A stretch of 64,000 nucleotides of DNA. Origin: JANLVJ01 sp031363945. Lineage in GTDB: Bacteria; Bacteroidota; Bacteroidia; Sphingobacteriales; Sphingobacteriaceae. The position numbers and the translations under genes are program-made. The DNA is taken from positions 1 to 64,000 of the forward strand of contig JANLVJ010000045.1 of the NCBI GenBank assembly GCA_031363945.1, read 5' to 3'. Below the pieces are notes generated by a model. The model was not told where the DNA came from. It searched no databases and worked only from the letters and a program-made list of their open reading frames with translations. How positions within the stretch are numbered: position 1 is the first letter of the stretch; each line of letters starts with the position of its first letter. Of the stretch, positions 26,709 through 36,704 are shown piece by piece.

Positions 26709-27707
26709 ATGGGACTGTTTGATTTCTTTAAAAGTATTAAACCTGTTGAAATAATACAGGAGCGGGCACAACTTGATAAAAGTCTTGAAAAATCAAAAAG
26801 CTCACTCTTTTCAAAACTCAGCCGTTCACTTGTCGGTAAATCAACCGTTGATGAAGAGGTTTTAGATAACCTGGAAGAAATACTTATTGGTGCTGACGTA
26901 GGTGTACAAACGACAATAAAAATTATTGGCCGTATTGAAAAAAGAGTTAGCCAGGATAAATACCTCAACGCTGATCAGTTACAAGACATCCTGAAGGAAG
27001 AAATTGCTGCTCTTCTTGAAGAGAATCAGAGTGGTAACTTTCAGAATACATTGAAAGACATTCAGCCAGTGCCCTATGTTATACTTGTTGTCGGGGTAAA
27101 CGGAGTGGGTAAAACAACTACTATTGGTAAACTGGCCCATAAATTTATACAATCGGGCAAAACCGTGGTCTTAGGTGCTGGTGATACATTCAGAGCCGCA
27201 GCCGCTGAACAGCTTACTATCTGGGGTCAGCGTATCGGGGCCAGAGTTGTTTCTCAGCAAACAGGTTCAGATCCTGCATCTGTTGCCTATGACACTCTGA
27301 GTTCAGCAATTGCTGGTAAAGAAGATATCTGTATCATTGATACAGCAGGTAGACTTCATAATAAAATTGGTTTGATGAATGAATTGACTAAGATCAAACA
27401 GGTCATGGCAAAGCTGGTACCTGATGCCCCACATGAGATATTACTTGTTTTGGATGCAAGCACAGGGCAGAATGCTATTGAACAGGCACGGCAGTTTACA
27501 GCCGCAACCAATGTAAATGCGCTGGCAGTTACCAAACTCGATGGCACGGCAAAAGGTGGGGTAGTAATTGGCATATCAGATGAATTTAAAGTGCCAGTTA
27601 AATATATAGGAGTAGGTGAAGGAATAAATGATTTACAACTGTTTGATCGTATCAGTTTTGTAAATGCATTTTTCGGCATCGGAGCAGCTGGAACAAGACA
27701 AGAATGA
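26709..27707 (+). CDS. ftsY: Signal recognition particle receptor FtsY
   Basis: 332 residues, without the long acidic A domain of E. coli FtsY. It docks SRP-ribosome complexes at the membrane for co-translational insertion. The NG domain is complete: N-terminal helical bundle (1-90), G1 loop GVNGVGKTTTIGKLA, DTFRAAAAEQL (G2), DTAGRLHN (G3), TKLDGTAKGG (G4) and the closing GVGEGINDLQLFD. Its stop overlaps the rimO start by 4 bases, so both are coupled. Confidence 0.97.
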   Translation: MGLFDFFKSIKPVEIIQERAQLDKSLEKSKSSLFSKLSRSLVGKSTVDEEVLDNLEEILIGADVGVQTTIKIIGRIEKRVSQDKYLNADQLQDILKEEIAALLEENQSGNFQNTLKDIQPVPYVILVVGVNGVGKTTTIGKLAHKFIQSGKTVVLGAGDTFRAAAAEQLTIWGQRIGARVVSQQTGSDPASVAYDTLSSAIAGKEDICIIDTAGRLHNKIGLMNELTKIKQVMAKLVPDAPHEILLVLDASTGQNAIEQARQFTAATNVNALAVTKLDGTAKGGVVIGISDEFKVPVKYIGVGEGINDLQLFDRISFVNAFFGIGAAGTRQE

Positions 27708-29014
27708 GAACGAAAAGTATTTTAAGGCCCCGGGTAAATATAATCACCCTTGGATGTTCAAAAAACCTGGTTGATACAGAAGTATTGATGGGACAGTTGA
27801 AACATAATAAATTTGAAGTTACTCATGAGAAAACCTCAGGTCGTGAAGAAGTTGTAATCATCAATACCTGTGGATTTATCGATAATGCTAAAGAAGAGTC
27901 TATCAATACCATTCTTGAATACAGCAGGTTAAAAGAAGAAGGTAAAGTTGATACCCTGATCGTTACAGGCTGTCTGTCTCAGCGATACAAACCTGATCTG
28001 GAGCGTGAGATACCCAACGTAGATGCCTATTTTGGAACTACTGATCTACCACGCCTGTTAAAGTTCTTAAAGGCTGACTACCAGCATGAGCTTCTAGGTG
28101 AACGGTTGCTGACGACACCAAATCATTATGCATTTTTAAAAATTGCCGAAGGTTGTGACCGGCCCTGTTCATTTTGTGCGATACCCTTAATGCGGGGTAC
28201 CCATAAAAGCAGAACTATTGAAGGACTGATTCTTGAAGCCACAAAGCTGGCAAAAGGCGGAGTTAAAGAGCTTATTCTTATCGCACAGGATCTGACCTTC
28301 TATGGTATTGATATTAATAAAGAGCGACAGCTTGCTCCTCTACTAAGACAGCTTGCAGCGGTTGAAGGCATTGAGTGGATCAGATTACAATATGCCTATC
28401 CCTCACAATTTCCGATGGATGTTTTAGAAGTTATGAACGAGTGCCCTCAGATCTGCTCATACCTGGATATGCCATTACAGCATATTTCAGACCCCATGCT
28501 GAAATCAATGAGACGCGGCATAAGCAAGAGACGCACCGTCGAGCTTTTAGACGAAATCAGAGCTGGGGTTCCGGGAATAGCACTAAGAACTACCCTGATC
28601 AGTGGGTATCCTGGTGAAACTGACGAAGATTTTCAGGAATTAAAAGAATTTATCATCACACAGCGGTTTGACCGCCTGGGAGTGTTCACCTATTCTCATG
28701 AAGAACAGACCCATGCTTATACCCTTGTAGATAATGTACCGGCTGAGGTGAAACAACAGCGTGCAGAAGAATTAATGGAAGTACAGCAGCTGATTTCATT
28801 TGAAAAGAATCAGGCAAAGGTCGGTACAACCTGTAAGGTTTTAATAGATCGTAAAGAAGGAACCTATTTTATTGGTCGAACCGAGTTTGATTCACCTGAA
28901 GTTGACAACGAAGTATTGATCGATGCCCGTGAACATTCCTTGAGAACAGGTGAATTTTATACGATATTAGTTGAGAAAGCTGAAGATTTTGATCTTTATG
29001 GTATTCCTGTTTAA
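27704..29014 (+). CDS. rimO: Ribosomal protein S12 methylthiotransferase RimO
   Basis: 436 residues. This radical-SAM enzyme methylthiolates the conserved Asp of ribosomal protein S12. Domains: N-terminal MTTase (VNIITLGCSKNLVDTEVLMGQL, three cluster cysteines), the radical-SAM core with the CxxxCxxC motif in CDRPCSFCAIPLMRG, and a C-terminal TRAM domain (about 370-436). It overlaps ftsY by 4 bases. S12-specific features favour RimO over MiaB: the motif order and YPSQFPMDVLEVM. Confidence 0.96.
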   Translation: MRTKSILRPRVNIITLGCSKNLVDTEVLMGQLKHNKFEVTHEKTSGREEVVIINTCGFIDNAKEESINTILEYSRLKEEGKVDTLIVTGCLSQRYKPDLEREIPNVDAYFGTTDLPRLLKFLKADYQHELLGERLLTTPNHYAFLKIAEGCDRPCSFCAIPLMRGTHKSRTIEGLILEATKLAKGGVKELILIAQDLTFYGIDINKERQLAPLLRQLAAVEGIEWIRLQYAYPSQFPMDVLEVMNECPQICSYLDMPLQHISDPMLKSMRRGISKRRTVELLDEIRAGVPGIALRTTLISGYPGETDEDFQELKEFIITQRFDRLGVFTYSHEEQTHAYTLVDNVPAEVKQQRAEELMEVQQLISFEKNQAKVGTTCKVLIDRKEGTYFIGRTEFDSPEVDNEVLIDAREHSLRTGEFYTILVEKAEDFDLYGIPV

Positions 29015-29079
29015 GGCTGGCTATTTCAGACTTTCCTATTTTTTTAGCTAATTTGTTCATTTTTCAAAGATTGCAGTCG

Positions 29080-30684
29080 ATGTTTACTGAATACGTAGAT
29101 TACCATGACACTGGTTATTTTTCTCAAACTGTTCTTGATTACCTTGTAGGTGCCAAAGCTCTTGATGAGTTTTATGGCAAGCCCCCTGTTTTAAATTCGG
29201 TAGAATCGGTTCTGGCACAGCAGAAAACAAAAAGTACGAATCGTAGTGTGCTGGTAAATGTTCTTAAAGAACAATATCAGCGAATAGAAAATAGCGGTGG
29301 TAAGGTTAACGATCTGGTAAAAGAAAATATCAGGTCATTAAATTCAGCCGATTCCTATACCGTTACAACAGGGCATCAGTTAAATATATTTACCGGCCCC
29401 CTGTACACCATTTATAAAATACTGGGTACCATTGCCCTGGCTAAAAAACTTAGTAGCGCCCATCCAGATATCCGTGTAATGCCTGTTTTTTGGATGGCAA
29501 CAGAAGATCATGATTTTGCTGAAATCAATCACCTGAATGTCGGTGATAAACCAATAACCTGGAATCAGGATCAGGGAGGCGCTGTCGGGCGCCTTGATAT
29601 TAAAAGCATTCAGCCAGCTCTGGGTCATGTTCTCTCATCACTTGGCTTAAACCCCTACCTGCATGACCTTGAGCAAATGTGCCGAGATGCCTATCTGAAG
29701 AACACTAATCTTGCCGATGCAACCCGTTATCTCTATAACGAACTATTTGGTAGTTATGGTCTGATAATTCTTGATGCCGATAATGCAAGTCTTAAAAATG
29801 AATTTGCCTCTATCATCGAGCAGGATATCTTTCAACAGCATAGTAATATACTGGTAAGTGCCAGCAATAAAAAGTTGGAATCACTCGGTTATCACGTACA
29901 GGTACATCCCCGGGAAATTAACTTTTTCTATTTACAGAAGAATTCCCGGGAACGGATAATCCGTGAAGGTGAGGGCTTTAAAGTACTTAATACTACATTG
30001 CGTTATTCCAGTGATGAATTAAGAACTGAAATCAGGCAATTCCCAGAGCGGTTTAGTCCGAATGTAATTATGCGACCTATTTATCAGGAGGTCATCTTAC
30101 CAAACCTTGCCTATATCGGCGGAGGGGCTGAAGTAAGTTATTGGCTAAGTTTAAAAACCACCTTTCTTAAGTATCAAATCCCTTTTCCAATACTGCTGTT
30201 GCGAAATTCTGCCCTGCTTGTCGATGAAATAAGCAGAAAGCGTACCGATCAGCTTGGATTTCAAACAATCGATCTTTTCAAAGATCCCCGTGAACTGGTC
30301 AAACTTTATGTTTTAAGATCTTCGACCAAAGAACTTGATCTGAATAAAGAGTTAACGGCATTGAAAGAAATACTGGGAGCCATAGAAAGTAAGGCATTTG
30401 CAGTAGACAGTACACTGGGAGAAAGCACGAGAGCTATTTATGCCCGTACCCGAAATATGATCGAAGCACTTGAAGGCAAAATGCTTAAAGCCGAGAAAGA
30501 TAAATTTGATACTGAAATGTCTCAGATATTCAAGATCAACCAAAAGCTTTTTCCAAATCATACACTACAGGAAAGGGTTGAAAACTTCCTTCCCTATTAT
30601 GCCCGTTATGGCCATACTTTATTTGAAACCTTGTTAGAGAGCTTTGACCCATTTGGCAAGCAAATGACTGTAATAAACCTCTGA
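29080..30684 (+). CDS. bshC: Bacillithiol biosynthesis cysteine-adding enzyme BshC
   Basis: With the ATG at 29080 the protein has 534 residues; a TTG nine codons upstream (29053) is the alternative. I prefer the ATG because it gives MFTEYVDYHDTGYFSQTVLDY, the usual BshC start. BshC is thought to join cysteine to glucosaminyl-malate, the last step to bacillithiol, the low-molecular-weight thiol used by many Bacteroidota and Firmicutes. Characteristic segments: TVTTGHQLNIFTGPLYTIYK, VFWMATEDHDFAEI and VIMRPIYQEVILPNLAYIGG. bshA and bshB are not in the window. Confidence 0.93.
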   Translation: MFTEYVDYHDTGYFSQTVLDYLVGAKALDEFYGKPPVLNSVESVLAQQKTKSTNRSVLVNVLKEQYQRIENSGGKVNDLVKENIRSLNSADSYTVTTGHQLNIFTGPLYTIYKILGTIALAKKLSSAHPDIRVMPVFWMATEDHDFAEINHLNVGDKPITWNQDQGGAVGRLDIKSIQPALGHVLSSLGLNPYLHDLEQMCRDAYLKNTNLADATRYLYNELFGSYGLIILDADNASLKNEFASIIEQDIFQQHSNILVSASNKKLESLGYHVQVHPREINFFYLQKNSRERIIREGEGFKVLNTTLRYSSDELRTEIRQFPERFSPNVIMRPIYQEVILPNLAYIGGGAEVSYWLSLKTTFLKYQIPFPILLLRNSALLVDEISRKRTDQLGFQTIDLFKDPRELVKLYVLRSSTKELDLNKELTALKEILGAIESKAFAVDSTLGESTRAIYARTRNMIEALEGKMLKAEKDKFDTEMSQIFKINQKLFPNHTLQERVENFLPYYARYGHTLFETLLESFDPFGKQMTVINL

Positions 30685-30703
30685 TTTCAAAAAACATATT
30701 TCT

Positions 30704-31783
30704 ATGTCAGTCATAATTTCACATGATAAGTTAAAAGACTTCGTCTTGCAGGTCTTTACAAAAATGGAAGTGCCTGCAAAAGATGTCTTACTTGCGGCTT
30801 CTGTTTTATTAAGTGCTGATCTAAGAGGAATTGATTCACATGGAGTTGCCCGTTTGCCAGGTTATGTAAGGTTATGGCGCAAAAAACGCATCAATGCCAA
30901 CCCTGATTTTAAGATCGTTCATGAGATGCCTTCAACTGCAACAGTCGATGGCGATGCTGGCCTGGGTTTGGTCATTGGCCCTAAAGCTATGGCTATTGCC
31001 ATTGAAAAGGCCAGAATTTATGGCACTGGATGGGTAGCTGTCAGAAATTCAAATCATTTCGGAATCGGCGCTTTTCATGCCATGATGGCTCTTGAACATG
31101 ACATGATTGGTGTTGCCATGACCAATGCCAGCCCACTTGTAGCACCCACCTTTTCTATCGAACGAATGCTCGGTACAAACCCGATATGTTATGCTTTTCC
31201 ATCAGGTAACGAGGATCCTGTAGTTGTAGATATGGCCACTTCGGCTGCTGCAAACGGGAAGCTCGAACTAGCCCAGTTTCAAGATAAACAAATACCAGAA
31301 GGCTGGGTACAAGATAAAACTGGTGGTTCGTCTACTGATCCTCATATTTTAAAGGCTGGAGGTTCATTATTACCCCTAGGCAGTGACCGTGATCATGGTA
31401 GCCATAAGGGGTTTGGCCTGGCAGCAACGGTCGATATTTTGAGTGGGGTATTGTCAGGGGCGAATTACGGACCATGGGTACCTCCATTTGTCGCATTTCT
31501 TGAACCCCCAACCAACCCGGTAGGTTTAGGAATTGGTCATTTTTTCGGTGCAATGAAAATTGATGCCTTTAGACCAGCCCTGGATTTTAAAAATAATATG
31601 GATTTCTGGATAAGGCGATTTAAAGAGGCAAAACCAGCCGCGGGTGGCCCAGCTGTCATCATTCCTGGCCAGCCCGAAGCCATGGCCCAGAAAGACCGTG
31701 AATTGAATGGTATCCCTCTTTTACCCTATGTATATGATGAACTGACAAAGCTCGGCAGTGAAATGGGTATAAACTTTAAATAG
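30704..31783 (+). CDS. Malate/L-lactate dehydrogenase family (Ldh2-type) oxidoreductase
   Basis: 359 residues of the NAD(P)-dependent malate/lactate/ureidoglycolate dehydrogenase family, which has its own fold, distinct from classical MDH. Visible: RGIDSHGVARLPGYV (substrate-site His), VRNSNHFGIGAFHAM, MTNASPLVAPTFS, LGTNPICYAFPSG, and DHGSHKGFGLA near residue 230. Substrate specificity cannot be decided from sequence alone. It follows bshC by about 20 bases; a strong hairpin follows its stop. Confidence 0.92.
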   Translation: MSVIISHDKLKDFVLQVFTKMEVPAKDVLLAASVLLSADLRGIDSHGVARLPGYVRLWRKKRINANPDFKIVHEMPSTATVDGDAGLGLVIGPKAMAIAIEKARIYGTGWVAVRNSNHFGIGAFHAMMALEHDMIGVAMTNASPLVAPTFSIERMLGTNPICYAFPSGNEDPVVVDMATSAAANGKLELAQFQDKQIPEGWVQDKTGGSSTDPHILKAGGSLLPLGSDRDHGSHKGFGLAATVDILSGVLSGANYGPWVPPFVAFLEPPTNPVGLGIGHFFGAMKIDAFRPALDFKNNMDFWIRRFKEAKPAAGGPAVIIPGQPEAMAQKDRELNGIPLLPYVYDELTKLGSEMGINFK

Positions 31784-31794
31784 AATACGTTTAT

Positions 31795-31831
31795 CCGGGG
31801 CTATCAAACAATATCTGTTTGATAGCCCCGG
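31795..31831. terminator. Strong hairpin between convergent genes
   Basis: CCGGGGCTATCAAACA (31795-31810) and its exact complement TGTTTGATAGCCCCGG (31816-31831) form a 16-bp stem with a 5-base loop. No T-tract follows immediately. Its place just past the dehydrogenase stop and before the oppositely oriented lepB suits transcription termination or mRNA 3'-end stabilisation. Confidence 0.65.
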
Positions 31832-31949
31832 TCGCACTCGACTTTATGTTTATGTACTATAAAAGTCTCAGACGAATTGTAGCGAATAACAAAAAGAGGA
31901 ATAACGTAATCATATTCCTCTTTACTGAACGCATTCCCGAAAGGGAAAT

Positions 31950-33104
31950 TTAATTTATACCTCTGAATATTCTATCCCAGCGGATTGAATTAAATCCGGA
32001 ACCTTCTTTTGCAAAAGACCACCATACGAACAAGGCCTTACCAACAATGTGGTCCTCAGGTACAAACCCCCAGTAGCGGGAATCGAGTGAGTCATGCCTG
32101 TTATCACCCATCATCCAGTAATAATCAAGCTTGAAAGTATAAGAATTGGTTTTAATGCCATTGATAAAAATATCATTGCCTTTAATTTCAAGTTTGTTTT
32201 TTTCATATTCCTTAATTGCCCTGGCATAAATTGCAATATTACCTGAATCAAGCTTCATGACCATACCTCTTTTAGGAATTATGATTGGCCCGTAGAAATC
32301 GGCATTCCATTTATGGTAAGAATCACCAGGAAAAGTAGGCTGCAAGGCATCGAATTCACCTTTACCCTCATTTCTTGGGGTCACAGACTTGACACTGCTG
32401 AAATGCGAAATTTTGGCAAGATTCTCTGGAGTTAAAAATAAAACATACGTGCCATCAGCTGACGGACTCTCTGCACCAACTATACCCAGCTCAAGCATGG
32501 TTTTCGGGTTAAACTCTGTACCGTCTGTTTTTACGATATAGGTTGACTGGCCTTGAGGTGGATTTTCTGCAGCCTTGCCATTAATAAATACCTGGGCGCT
32601 GACAATGCTTAACGTATCACCTGGTGCACCCTGACATCTTTTAATATAATTCTCTTTTTTATCAACGGGCCGGTGATCGACCGTGTCAGCAGGCCAGTTA
32701 AAAACCACTACATCATTTTTCTTTACGCTTTGCAAACCTGGAAGTCTGAAATAGGGTAACTGCACACCGTCCCAATACGCTTTACCTAAACCAAGTGGCA
32801 TAGTATGATGCGCAAAAGGAAAAGCAATTGGTGTTATTGGAGTGCGGGGACCATAGTTAATTTTACTTACAAACAGGTAATCACCCACCAGCAGCGATCT
32901 TTCCATTGACGCAGTCGGAATAGTATAAGCTTCAATAAAAAGAGTTCTGATCAGGGTAGCTGCAATGACAGCAAAAATGATTGCATCAAACCATTCCCGA
33001 CCTGCACTTTTTTTCTTCCTGACAGCCGTCTGGGGCTTACCGTCAACAGGTACGGCATAGCCATCTTTACGGTGATTAAATATTCTAAAAGGAAGTAGAG
33101 ACAT
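31950..33104 (-). CDS. lepB: Signal peptidase I
   Basis: 384 residues, in the long Bacteroidota form. A membrane helix near residue 40-55 (WFDAIIFAVIAATLIRTLFI) precedes the catalytic Ser box TIPTASMERSLLVGDYLFVSK. The catalytic Lys lies in KKENYIKRCQGAPGD, and the C-terminal box YWMMGDNRHDSLDSRYWGFVP is complete. It cleaves signal peptides on the outer face of the inner membrane. A large insertion (about 195-290) lies between the Lys box and the C-terminal box. Confidence 0.95.
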   Translation of the reverse strand: MSLLPFRIFNHRKDGYAVPVDGKPQTAVRKKKSAGREWFDAIIFAVIAATLIRTLFIEAYTIPTASMERSLLVGDYLFVSKINYGPRTPITPIAFPFAHHTMPLGLGKAYWDGVQLPYFRLPGLQSVKKNDVVVFNWPADTVDHRPVDKKENYIKRCQGAPGDTLSIVSAQVFINGKAAENPPQGQSTYIVKTDGTEFNPKTMLELGIVGAESPSADGTYVLFLTPENLAKISHFSSVKSVTPRNEGKGEFDALQPTFPGDSYHKWNADFYGPIIIPKRGMVMKLDSGNIAIYARAIKEYEKNKLEIKGNDIFINGIKTNSYTFKLDYYWMMGDNRHDSLDSRYWGFVPEDHIVGKALFVWWSFAKEGSGFNSIRWDRIFRGIN

Positions 33105-33427
33105 GTCGTATTAAATGATGAATTGTGGTATTCAGTTAAATGTTTAGAAGCTACTAAATATACGATTTGGCTGTTTGTTAATCACTGGAACCGAAATTGA
33201 CCCTCAAACAAAAATGAGCAGTCAAAACATGCCGGTGATTCTGTTTAAATGTAATCTCGAAGTTATGATTTTAATTTAATTCTGTTCAGTTTGCTATCAG
33301 GCTTAAGGATAGAGAAAACTTACAGACTCATTTAATCTAATACGCACAGTTAAAAATGGCAGCTACCTACCTGAATCTATTTTTAGCTAACTCTGAATAC
33401 CTGAAAAAAGTATCAAAAGTCATTCTA
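33105..33427. other. Intergenic region between dapB and lepB
   Basis: About 320 AT-rich bases without a gene, tRNA or clear hairpin. It presumably carries the lepB promoter on the minus strand. Its length suggests that lepB is transcribed separately from dapB. Confidence 0.4.
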
Positions 33428-34231
33428 TTATTGCTTTTTTTCGGTTATAAAACCGAGCAGATCGCGCATTGAATATACACCTGCCTTATTACTAACCCAC
33501 TCTGCTGCAAGTACAGCACCCTGAGCAAATCCCTTTCTGTTAAAAGCCTCATGGGTAAAAACAAGCTGGTCATTTTCAGAAACATAGCGTACAGTATGTA
33601 TCCCTTTTACCTCATCTTTTCTTTCTGAATGAATGATCAGTTCAGACTGATCAAGAGCTGGATCTGTAATTCCTGTTTGTTTATGTTCTCCAAGAGCCTC
33701 GTTTGTAACTTTGCCCTCCCGTTCGTCTAATATATTTTTCCATCTTAATTTTTGATTCATAACAGCGAGCATACCTTCAGCAAGGGTTATAGCAGTGCCA
33801 CTTGGTGAATCAAGTTTGTGAATATGATGTACTTCAGTGATCTCAGCATTGTACTCAGGAAAATCATTCATAATACCAGCCAGAATTTCATTGACCTGGA
33901 AAAAAATATTTACTCCTATGCTAAAATTTGAGGCATAAAAAAGTGCCGTGTTACGACATTCGCAATCTGCCTCAATAAGTTTGAGATTATCATACCAACC
34001 TGTTGTACCAACAACGACCGGAACACCTGCATCAAAGCACAGGTATATATTATCAAGAACAGTTAATGGGGTACTAAACTCTATTGCGACATCGGCCAGC
34101 TTTAGATTCTCAATGGTCAGGTCTTGCAAATTAGACTTATCTATTTTTAAGACTATCTCATGCCCATTGGCCAAAGCGTCTTCTTCTACGGCCTTGCCCA
34201 TTTTCCCATAACCCAGTATTGCGATCTTCAT
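33428..34231 (-). CDS. dapB: 4-hydroxy-tetrahydrodipicolinate reductase
   Basis: 267 residues. DapB reduces the cyclic DapA product in the diaminopimelate/lysine pathway and so feeds peptidoglycan. The Rossmann loop is ILGYGKMGKAV, followed by VVGTTGWYDN, the catalytic-site stretch EVHHIHKLDSPSGTA (catalytic His pair and Lys, substrate-binding GT) and EAFNRKGFAQGAVLAA. It lies downstream of parA-parB-DUF5683 in the same direction. Confidence 0.96.
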   Translation of the reverse strand: MKIAILGYGKMGKAVEEDALANGHEIVLKIDKSNLQDLTIENLKLADVAIEFSTPLTVLDNIYLCFDAGVPVVVGTTGWYDNLKLIEADCECRNTALFYASNFSIGVNIFFQVNEILAGIMNDFPEYNAEITEVHHIHKLDSPSGTAITLAEGMLAVMNQKLRWKNILDEREGKVTNEALGEHKQTGITDPALDQSELIIHSERKDEVKGIHTVRYVSENDQLVFTHEAFNRKGFAQGAVLAAEWVSNKAGVYSMRDLLGFITEKKQ

Positions 34232-34254
34232 AATTTAATGGTTTATTCTGTTCC

Positions 34255-35001
34255 TCATTTAATTGACATAACAAGTTTCAGCCCATAAACGGGCTGACTC
34301 AAATAAGGTAGTTGTAAAGTTGAAGCTCTCTGAAAATCTGATCCCATACTAAAAGGGGTAATTGCAGGGGCAATCCTTAATGATAAACTATTGCTCACAT
34401 CAAAGCCTTTAAGTTCTGAGTCAACATAGGCATCAACAGAATTTGCCAGCCATAAAATTGCTGCACCAATCACAGACAAATCTCTGTTTCTGCGGTAAAA
34501 ATCTTTCACACTGCCAACTTGGGTCAATGGTGCATTTCGGTATTCTGCCGGGACACTTGGAGAGGCCGGGTTGACTAAGAGTATCTTGTAATACTGAAGC
34601 GTAGTGTTATAATAGCGTGTATTGAAATCAATTGAGGCAATCAGGCCAATAAAGCCTCCGTAAATAATCGGGAGCTTCCAATATCGATGATTATAAATCT
34701 GACCAGTTCCAGGTAAGGCTGTTGACAGCATCCATGCCCGGCGTGATGAATGTGTAGCCTTACCGTTTGGGGCTACCGGATTATTTAGCTTTAGTCTGAA
34801 GGCAGGATGCTTGATTTGAAAGTCACTGTCTTCAGCATCTATTGGTGCTTGAATTTTGGCCTTTGGTTTTTTAGACGTGTCTGCCACGGCAGATTTCATG
34901 TAATTAACCGAATCAGGCTGGCTTGATTGTTTTTTGGCTTGACCAAATGCAATACTAATGCAACAGGCTGCTGACAGCATTAAGAGTATTGTAAGCTTCA
35001 T
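34255..35001 (-). CDS. DUF5683 domain protein
   Basis: 248 residues with a signal peptide (MKLTILLMLSAACCISIAFG). The DUF5683 core starts at about residue 88 with RRAWMLSTALPGTGQIYNHRYWKLPIIYGGF and holds hydrophobic segments. The family is common in Bacteroidota beside parAB and dapB; its function is unknown. It lies 3 bases downstream of parB, so it is co-transcribed. Confidence 0.88.
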   Translation of the reverse strand: MKLTILLMLSAACCISIAFGQAKKQSSQPDSVNYMKSAVADTSKKPKAKIQAPIDAEDSDFQIKHPAFRLKLNNPVAPNGKATHSSRRAWMLSTALPGTGQIYNHRYWKLPIIYGGFIGLIASIDFNTRYYNTTLQYYKILLVNPASPSVPAEYRNAPLTQVGSVKDFYRRNRDLSVIGAAILWLANSVDAYVDSELKGFDVSNSLSLRIAPAITPFSMGSDFQRASTLQLPYLSQPVYGLKLVMSIK

Positions 35002-35004
35002 CTC

Positions 35005-35901
35005 TTAATGCATCAATTCGAGGATTCTGTTCAGATCATGTGTAGATAGAAAAGGAATTTCAATTTTCCCTCCTTTGTTAGGGTTGACCTTAATCTGCAC
35101 ACGGGTACCAAGATGCGAAGAAAGATCATCTTGTACTTTTCTGAATTCAGGAGCTACTGCCTGTATTTGGGCTGGTTTAGAAACGGTGTTAGTCTGAGCC
35201 TGACGGCCCAGTTCCTCAGCCTTTCTAACAGAAAAATCATGCTGAAGTATCTGATTATATACCCAAAGCTGTCTGTCGGCAAACTCAATAGAAATCAATG
35301 CTTTGGCATGACCCATGCTGATTTTTCCTTCTTTGAGGCCTTCTTGTATTTGTGGAGGTAATTTTAACAGTCTGAGATAATTGGTCACGGTACTTCTGCT
35401 TTTTGAAACCCTGTCACCCAGTTCTTCCTGCTTTAAATGACATTCTTCAATCATACGCTGAAAACTGATTGCCACTTCGAGTGCATTCAGGTCTTCACGC
35501 TGAATATTTTCAATCAATGCCATCTCAAGCATTTCCTGATCATTGGCTGTTCGAATATAAGCAGGAATCTCTTTCAGACCTGCCAGTTTTGACGCTCTCA
35601 ACCTACGTTCACCAGAGATTAACTGGTAAGAATTAGCATTCAGCATTCTTACTGTTATTGGCTGTATGATACCCTGCAAACGAATCGATTCAGACAGTTC
35701 ACGAAGGGCTTCTTCTTGAAACTGATTTCGTGGCTGAAAAGGGTTAGTCTCTATTACATCTACTGGAACAAGATTAATAGAGCCTGCTCTACCTTTTGAC
35801 TGGTGAACACCTTCTCCGGCATGGGTATGCAAATCTTTATGATGATCTTCAAGTAATGCACTAAGACCTTTGCCTAAAACACTTCTTTTTGCTGTACTCA
35901 T
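35005..35901 (-). CDS. parB: Chromosome-partitioning protein ParB
   Basis: 298 residues. The N-terminal ParB/Srx CTP-binding domain shows ETNPFQPRNQFQ, IQPITVRML and SGERRLRASKLAGL. It is followed by IENIQREDLNALEVA and a helix-turn-helix (KQEELGDRVSKSRSTVTNYLRLLKLP), then a C-terminal dimerisation domain. It binds parS sites and spreads along the origin region. No match to a typical parS was noticed within the window. Confidence 0.96.
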   Translation of the reverse strand: MSTAKRSVLGKGLSALLEDHHKDLHTHAGEGVHQSKGRAGSINLVPVDVIETNPFQPRNQFQEEALRELSESIRLQGIIQPITVRMLNANSYQLISGERRLRASKLAGLKEIPAYIRTANDQEMLEMALIENIQREDLNALEVAISFQRMIEECHLKQEELGDRVSKSRSTVTNYLRLLKLPPQIQEGLKEGKISMGHAKALISIEFADRQLWVYNQILQHDFSVRKAEELGRQAQTNTVSKPAQIQAVAPEFRKVQDDLSSHLGTRVQIKVNPNKGGKIEIPFLSTHDLNRILELMH

Positions 35902-35906
35902 TATTT

Positions 35907-36704
35907 TTATTTTGTAGTGCTGCTCGCAGCTTCACTGGTTAATCCATTCCGCTTGACAACTTCACGGGCGAGGTTGAGGTAGTTTATGGCACCCTTACTA
36001 CTTATATCATGCATTATAACTGACAGGCCGAAACTTGGAGCCTCACTCAAACGGGTATTACGTTGTATGATGGTATCGAAAACCAAATCTTGAAAATGTG
36101 TCTTTACTTCTTCTACTACCTGATTTGACAATCGTAACCGAACATCATACATAGTCAGCAAAATGCCTTCAATTTGCAGGTTTATATTTAACCTTGATTG
36201 AACAATTTTTATTGTGTTCAGCAATTTACCCAGGCCCTCGAGTGCAAAATATTCGCACTGAACAGGAATAATAACTGAGTCTGCTGCCGTTAGCGCATTT
36301 ATTGTGATCAGACCCAGCGATGGTGAACAGTCAATCAGGATAAAATCATAATCATTTTTAACGCTGTCAAGTACCTTTTTCATTTTGTACTCTCGTTCAT
36401 GCAGATTGATCATTTCAATTTCTGCTCCCACCAGATCAATATGTGCAGGTAAAAGATCAAGATTTGGTGTACCCGTTTTTACAATAGCCTTATGCGGATC
36501 CAGGTCATTAACGATACATTCATAAATACTGGATTCTATACTTTTCGGATCGACACCAATGCCTGAAGTACTGTTCGCCTGTGGATCGGCATCGATTAAA
36601 AGTGTTTTGAACTCAAATACGGCCAGGGCCGCAGCAAGGTTGATTGAAGTGGTTGTTTTACCAACGCCGCCTTTCTGGTTTGCAACAGCTATAATTTTAC
36701 CCAT
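35907..36704 (-). CDS. parA: Chromosome-partitioning ATPase ParA
   Basis: 265 residues. The deviant Walker A box is ANQKGGVGKTTTSINLA, with DADPQANSTSGIG (A' motif) and FILIDCSPSLGLITINAL (Walker B). It segregates origins together with ParB, encoded 5 bases downstream. The length and lack of an N-terminal HTH indicate a chromosomal (Soj-type) rather than plasmid P1-type ParA. Confidence 0.96.
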   Translation of the reverse strand: MGKIIAVANQKGGVGKTTTSINLAAALAVFEFKTLLIDADPQANSTSGIGVDPKSIESSIYECIVNDLDPHKAIVKTGTPNLDLLPAHIDLVGAEIEMINLHEREYKMKKVLDSVKNDYDFILIDCSPSLGLITINALTAADSVIIPVQCEYFALEGLGKLLNTIKIVQSRLNINLQIEGILLTMYDVRLRLSNQVVEEVKTHFQDLVFDTIIQRNTRLSEAPSFGLSVIMHDISSKGAINYLNLAREVVKRNGLTSEAASSTTK